A DNA stretch of 64,000 nucleotides from Arthrobacter horti (GTDB lineage: Bacteria; Actinomycetota; Actinomycetes; Actinomycetales; Micrococcaceae): contig NZ_JAVALS010000011.1 of NCBI RefSeq assembly GCF_030731045.1, forward strand, positions 1-64,000. The letters are read 5' to 3'. Under the pieces are notes generated by a model. The model did no database searches and was not told where the DNA came from. It saw only the letters and a program-made list of their open reading frames with translations. A program made the position numbers and the translations under genes. Shown here one piece after another: positions 61,186 to 64,000 of the stretch (position 1 is the stretch's first letter; each line of letters starts with the position of its first letter).

Positions 61186-61832
61186 GCACCCTGCTGCACA
61201 GCGATGACAACATCACCATCCGCACCATCTCCGTGGGCGGCATGGACAACAACGTCTACCTGCTCACGGCGAGGGCCACGGGCGCCCAGGTGCTGATCGA
61301 CGCCGCGGACGACTTCCCGGCGATCCAGCGGCTCCTGGCCGAGGGCGCCGCCGATTCGGCCGCGACGGCGTCGCTGGAGCTGATCGCCACCACGCACCAG
61401 CACTGGGACCACGTGCGCGCCCTCCGCGATCTGGTGCACGCCACGGGCGCCCGGACGGCCGCCGGCGTGGACGACTCCGCAGCCCTCCCCGTGCCGGTGG
61501 ACGTGCTGCTGGAGCACGGCGATGTGAGGGCGTTCGACGGTTTCGGGCTCACGGCGGTGCACCTGCGCGGCCACACGCCGGGGTCGATCGCGTACGTGTA
61601 CCGGGACCCGTCCGGCCGGGCACACGTGTTCAGTGGGGATTCCCTGTTCCCGGGCGGCGTGGGCAACACGGACCGCGACCCCGCCCGCTTCGCGCAGCTC
61701 TTCCGCGACGTCAGCGACCGGCTGTTCGCCCTCTACCCGGACGACACCGCGGTGTACCCGGGCCACGGCAAGTCCACCACCCTGGGCGCCGAGCGCCCTC
61801 ACCTGCCCAAGTGGAAGGCGCGGGGCTGGTAA
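61182..61832 (+). CDS. MBL-fold metallo-hydrolase (glyoxalase II-like)
   Basis: Predicted 216-residue metallo-beta-lactamase-fold hydrolase. THQHWDHV supplies most of the HxHxDH metal site; here the first residue pair is T-H-Q-H-W-D-H. VHLRGHTPGSIAYVY, FSGDSLFPGGVGNTD and VYPGHGKSTTLG carry the remaining His and Asp ligands. The set is typical of hydroxyacylglutathione hydrolase-like enzymes, though actinobacteria use mycothiol. Co-translated with the HutD gene. Palindrome B3 follows. Confidence 0.85.
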   Translation: MSTLLHSDDNITIRTISVGGMDNNVYLLTARATGAQVLIDAADDFPAIQRLLAEGAADSAATASLELIATTHQHWDHVRALRDLVHATGARTAAGVDDSAALPVPVDVLLEHGDVRAFDGFGLTAVHLRGHTPGSIAYVYRDPSGRAHVFSGDSLFPGGVGNTDRDPARFAQLFRDVSDRLFALYPDDTAVYPGHGKSTTLGAERPHLPKWKARGW

Positions 61833-61847
61833 AGGTCGCTAAACGCC

Positions 61848-61917
61848 ATCGACTGCTCCGTAAAGTGCCATTTAACCCGGATTTCCGGGGATTCTGGCAC
61901 TTTACGGAGCAGTCGAT
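61848..61917. repeat. 70-nt intergenic palindrome, copy B3
   Basis: Begins ATCGACTGCTCCGTAAAG and ends CTTTACGGAGCAGTCGAT; arms pair perfectly for 24 bp, then a short internal stem (CCCGG/CCGGG) closes the loop. It starts 15 nt after the MBL stop and 18 nt before the convergent helicase stop. Confidence 0.85.
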
Positions 61918-61934
61918 GCGTGGTTAAGCCGGGA

Positions 61935-63641
61935 TCAGCGGCCGCGGCGCTCGTTCGACGCCGGGGCGGAGGCGCGGCGCGGGCCCTTGCGGGGCGGGCG
62001 GCCGGAGCCGGAGTTCTGACCGCCGGAGCCGAAGGAACCGCCGGAGGTGCCACCCGTCGTCGACGACCACACCGGGGCGCTGCCGCCACGGGGCGCCGAG
62101 GAACGCGGAGCGGAGGACCGGGCGGAGCCGGCGCGCTCGGGGCGTCCAGCACGCTCGCCGCGCGGGGCGGCGTGCTCCGGGCGGGCCTGGCCGGAACGGT
62201 CGTTGCGGGAGCCGGTGGCGCCGCGCTCGGGACGGGAGCCGTCACGGTTCGCGGCTCCGCGGCGGCGGCCGCGTCCGCCCTCGGAGGCCGGAGCCTTGGC
62301 GGCGTCCGCCGTCGCGCCCTGACGGGAGCCGGACGGCGAACCGCCCTGGCCGCCACCGCGGCGGGCGCGCTTGCGCTGGGCGTTGGCGCCGGTGGAGCTG
62401 CCGCCGCCCTGCTGCGGGGCCTTGGCCGCGACGGCCGCGGCACGGGAGGCGGGGTCCACGACGGCGGCCTGCTCGCCCACGAAGTCCAGGATCTCGGTGG
62501 AGCCGGGCTTCACCGGGGTGAAGGGCGCGTTCACGCCGGCGGCGCGGAGGAGCTTCTGCACCTCGGAACGCTCCTCTGGCAGGACCAGGGTCACCACCGT
62601 GCCCTCGGCGCCGGCGCGGGCCGTGCGGCCGGACCGGTGCAGGTAGGCCTTGTGCTCTGCGGGCAGGTCGACGTGGATGACCAGCTCCACCTCGTCCACG
62701 TGCACGCCGCGGGCCGCGACGTCGGTGGCCACCAGGACCTTGACCTCGCCGCTGGAGAACTCGGCCAGGTTGCGGTCACGGGCGTTCTGGGAGAGGTTGC
62801 CGTGCAGGTCGACGGCGGGGATGCCGTTGGCGGTGAGGACCTTGGCCAGCTTCTTGGCGGCGTGTTTGGTGCGGGTGAACAGCACGCGCTTGCCCACGCC
62901 GGACGCCAGCTGGTTGATCAGGACCTTCTTGGCCTCCTTGTCCTGGGCCAGGAACACGTGGTGCTCCATGGTGGTCACGGCCGCCTTGGGCGCGTCCACG
63001 GAGTGCGTGACCGGCTTCTGCATGTAGCGGTTGACCAGCTTGTCCACGCCGTTGTCCAGGGTGGCGGAGAAGAGCAGGCGCTGGCCGCCGGCCGGGGTGG
63101 CGTCCAGGATACGGCGCACCACGGGCAGGAAGCCGAGGTCGGCCATGTGGTCCGCCTCGTCCAGGACGCTGATGCTCACCTGGTCCAGGGATACGACACC
63201 CTGCTTCATGAGGTCTTCGAGGCGGCCCGGGCAGGCGATGATGATGTCCACGCCGGCTGCGAGGGCCTTCTCCTGACGGGCCTGGGGGACGCCGCCGTAG
63301 ATCACGGTGGTGCGCAGGCCGAGCGCCTCGGCGAGGGGGGCCACGGTGCGGTCGATCTGGGTGGCCAGCTCACGCGTGGGGGCCAGCACCAGGCCGCGCG
63401 GGCGGCGGGTGCCGGACGGGCGGCGGCCCGCTGCGTCGTCATCGTCGGCCAGGCGGGAGACGAGCGGGATGGCGAAGGCGAGCGTCTTGCCGGAGCCGGT
63501 CTGGCCGCGGCCGAGCACGTCACGCCCGGCCAGGGTGTCCGGCAAGGTCTTGACCTGGATGGGGAACGGCTCGGTGATGTCCAGGCTGATGAGCGCGGAG
63601 GTGATCGCGGCGGGCACGCCCAGTGAGGCGAAAGAAGTCAT
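61935..63641 (-). CDS. DEAD-box RNA helicase (RhlE-like) with RG-rich tail
   Basis: Predicted 568-residue ATP-dependent RNA helicase. Motifs in order: Q motif PFPIQVKTLP, I GRGQTGSGKT, Ia PTRELA, II DEAD in LDEADHM, III SAT, V ARGVHVDEV, VI HRSGRTAR; core about 1-370. The last 180 residues are a low-complexity Arg/Gly/Ser/Pro-rich tail that probably binds RNA. Likely acts in mRNA decay or ribosome assembly. Its start is ATG 63641; the tail's skewed composition creates long spurious frames on the other strand. Confidence 0.92.
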   Translation of the reverse strand: MTSFASLGVPAAITSALISLDITEPFPIQVKTLPDTLAGRDVLGRGQTGSGKTLAFAIPLVSRLADDDDAAGRRPSGTRRPRGLVLAPTRELATQIDRTVAPLAEALGLRTTVIYGGVPQARQEKALAAGVDIIIACPGRLEDLMKQGVVSLDQVSISVLDEADHMADLGFLPVVRRILDATPAGGQRLLFSATLDNGVDKLVNRYMQKPVTHSVDAPKAAVTTMEHHVFLAQDKEAKKVLINQLASGVGKRVLFTRTKHAAKKLAKVLTANGIPAVDLHGNLSQNARDRNLAEFSSGEVKVLVATDVAARGVHVDEVELVIHVDLPAEHKAYLHRSGRTARAGAEGTVVTLVLPEERSEVQKLLRAAGVNAPFTPVKPGSTEILDFVGEQAAVVDPASRAAAVAAKAPQQGGGSSTGANAQRKRARRGGGQGGSPSGSRQGATADAAKAPASEGGRGRRRGAANRDGSRPERGATGSRNDRSGQARPEHAAPRGERAGRPERAGSARSSAPRSSAPRGGSAPVWSSTTGGTSGGSFGSGGQNSGSGRPPRKGPRRASAPASNERRGR

Positions 63642-63722
63642 AGGGGAAGTCCTTGGGGAACTGTGGCCCAGGACAGGAAGCCAGGGCAGCCGGCGCCGCG
63701 CAGTGGGCGCAGGCCAGACGTT

Positions 63723-64000
63723 CTAGTCTACCAGCGTGCGGGTGCGTGGCGCGATCACCAGCATGGCCACCCCGCACAGCACCGTCACGGCGAACAGTCC
63801 CGCGTAGGAGTTGGCCGCGCCGGCCAGGGCCGCGAAGACCAGCCCGGAGACCGCCACGCAGAGGGCGTTGCCCAGGGAGTCGGCCATGGCCAGGGCGGAG
63901 CTGTTGAAGCCCTGCTCCCCCGGCCGGGACATGGCCAGGACCATGACGCTCAGGCGCGGGAACATCAGGCCCATGCCGGCGCCGCCGAACAGCCACACCC
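63723..64000 (-). CDS. C-terminal part of an MFS transporter (cut by window edge)
   Basis: The frame enters from the right edge and ends at 63723. The visible 92 residues contain the last helices of an MFS drug:H+ antiporter-like protein: LFGGAGMGLMFPRLSVMVLAM, EQGFNSSALAMADSLGNAL with the conserved antiporter-type motif region, and a final helix YAGLFAVTVLCGVAMLVIAP. The stop lies 82 nt downstream of the helicase start, so the helicase gene follows it on the same strand. Confidence 0.75.
   Translation of the reverse strand, partial: VWLFGGAGMGLMFPRLSVMVLAMSRPGEQGFNSSALAMADSLGNALCVAVSGLVFAALAGAANSYAGLFAVTVLCGVAMLVIAPRTRTLVD

Overview
The window is high-G+C DNA with dense, strand-switching genes and strong G/C preference at third codon positions. 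The gene families point to an actinobacterium of the Micrococcaceae, most likely Arthrobacter sensu lato: a DUF3073 protein, DUF222/HNH endonuclease, AbiEi-like/DUF559 protein, a ClpB promoter with an HspR-type inverted repeat, and a septum-formation-domain protein. This assignment is inferred from protein families, not from a marker gene. No rRNA, tRNA, CRISPR array, insertion sequence or integrase is visible, and no gene-free stretch exceeds 300 bases.

Layout. 1-9.5 kb: envelope and hypothetical proteins (TM2/Ltp protein, lipoprotein, large polytopic protein, HD hydrolase, HNH endonuclease, and an unusual S1-like/coiled-coil protein). 9.6-15.9 kb: glyoxylate and allantoin operon (hyi-glxR-gcl-glxK-allB) under a clear sigma-70-type promoter with a downstream palindromic operator. 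16-21.5 kb: winged-helix protein, peroxiredoxin, GAF regulator with its probable target aldehyde dehydrogenase/DUF779 pair, and an AbiEi-like protein. 21.7-27.6 kb: polyamine-type ABC transporter operon, divergent from a GntR regulator coupled to a soluble Cache protein. 27.8-28.6 kb: uraD-uraH of urate catabolism. 28.8-33.7 kb: purF, purM, an esterase and a nucleotidyltransferase-like protein.

33.7-50.2 kb is a contiguous aromatic catabolic island. Shikimate/quinate enters through an MFS transporter, is oxidised by a shikimate/quinate dehydrogenase and is converted to protocatechuate by a QuiC-type dehydratase. 4-Hydroxybenzoate enters through PcaK and is hydroxylated by PobA. Protocatechuate is then degraded by the 4,5-cleavage (meta) route: LigAB fusion, LigC, LigI, LigJ and LigK. 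One LysR and two IclR regulators sit beside the relevant divergent promoters. The usual oxalomesaconate tautomerase is not recognisable; an aldo/keto reductase and a leaderless ModA-like protein close the operon.

50.4-64 kb: housekeeping and hypothetical genes (DUF3073, septum-formation protein, clpB, DUF4031-HD, ComB-like, YceI, YccF, amino-acid permease, trpF, HutD, MBL hydrolase, DEAD-box helicase, truncated MFS).

The most striking non-coding signal is a set of nine long, near-perfect intergenic palindromes in two families: one exactly 61 nt with CGCG ends, the other 59-71 nt with GACTGCTC ends. Each starts within about 35 nt of a stop codon, often after a C-rich tract, and their arms show compensatory changes. 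A second network signal is a 15-bp TTCC-N7-GGAA palindrome repeated at the pobA/pcaK divergent promoter, at the neighbouring IclR gene and, 10 kb away, in front of an esterase gene. A third is a run of genes whose start codon lies 6-7 nt after a -10 hexamer, implying leaderless mRNAs.
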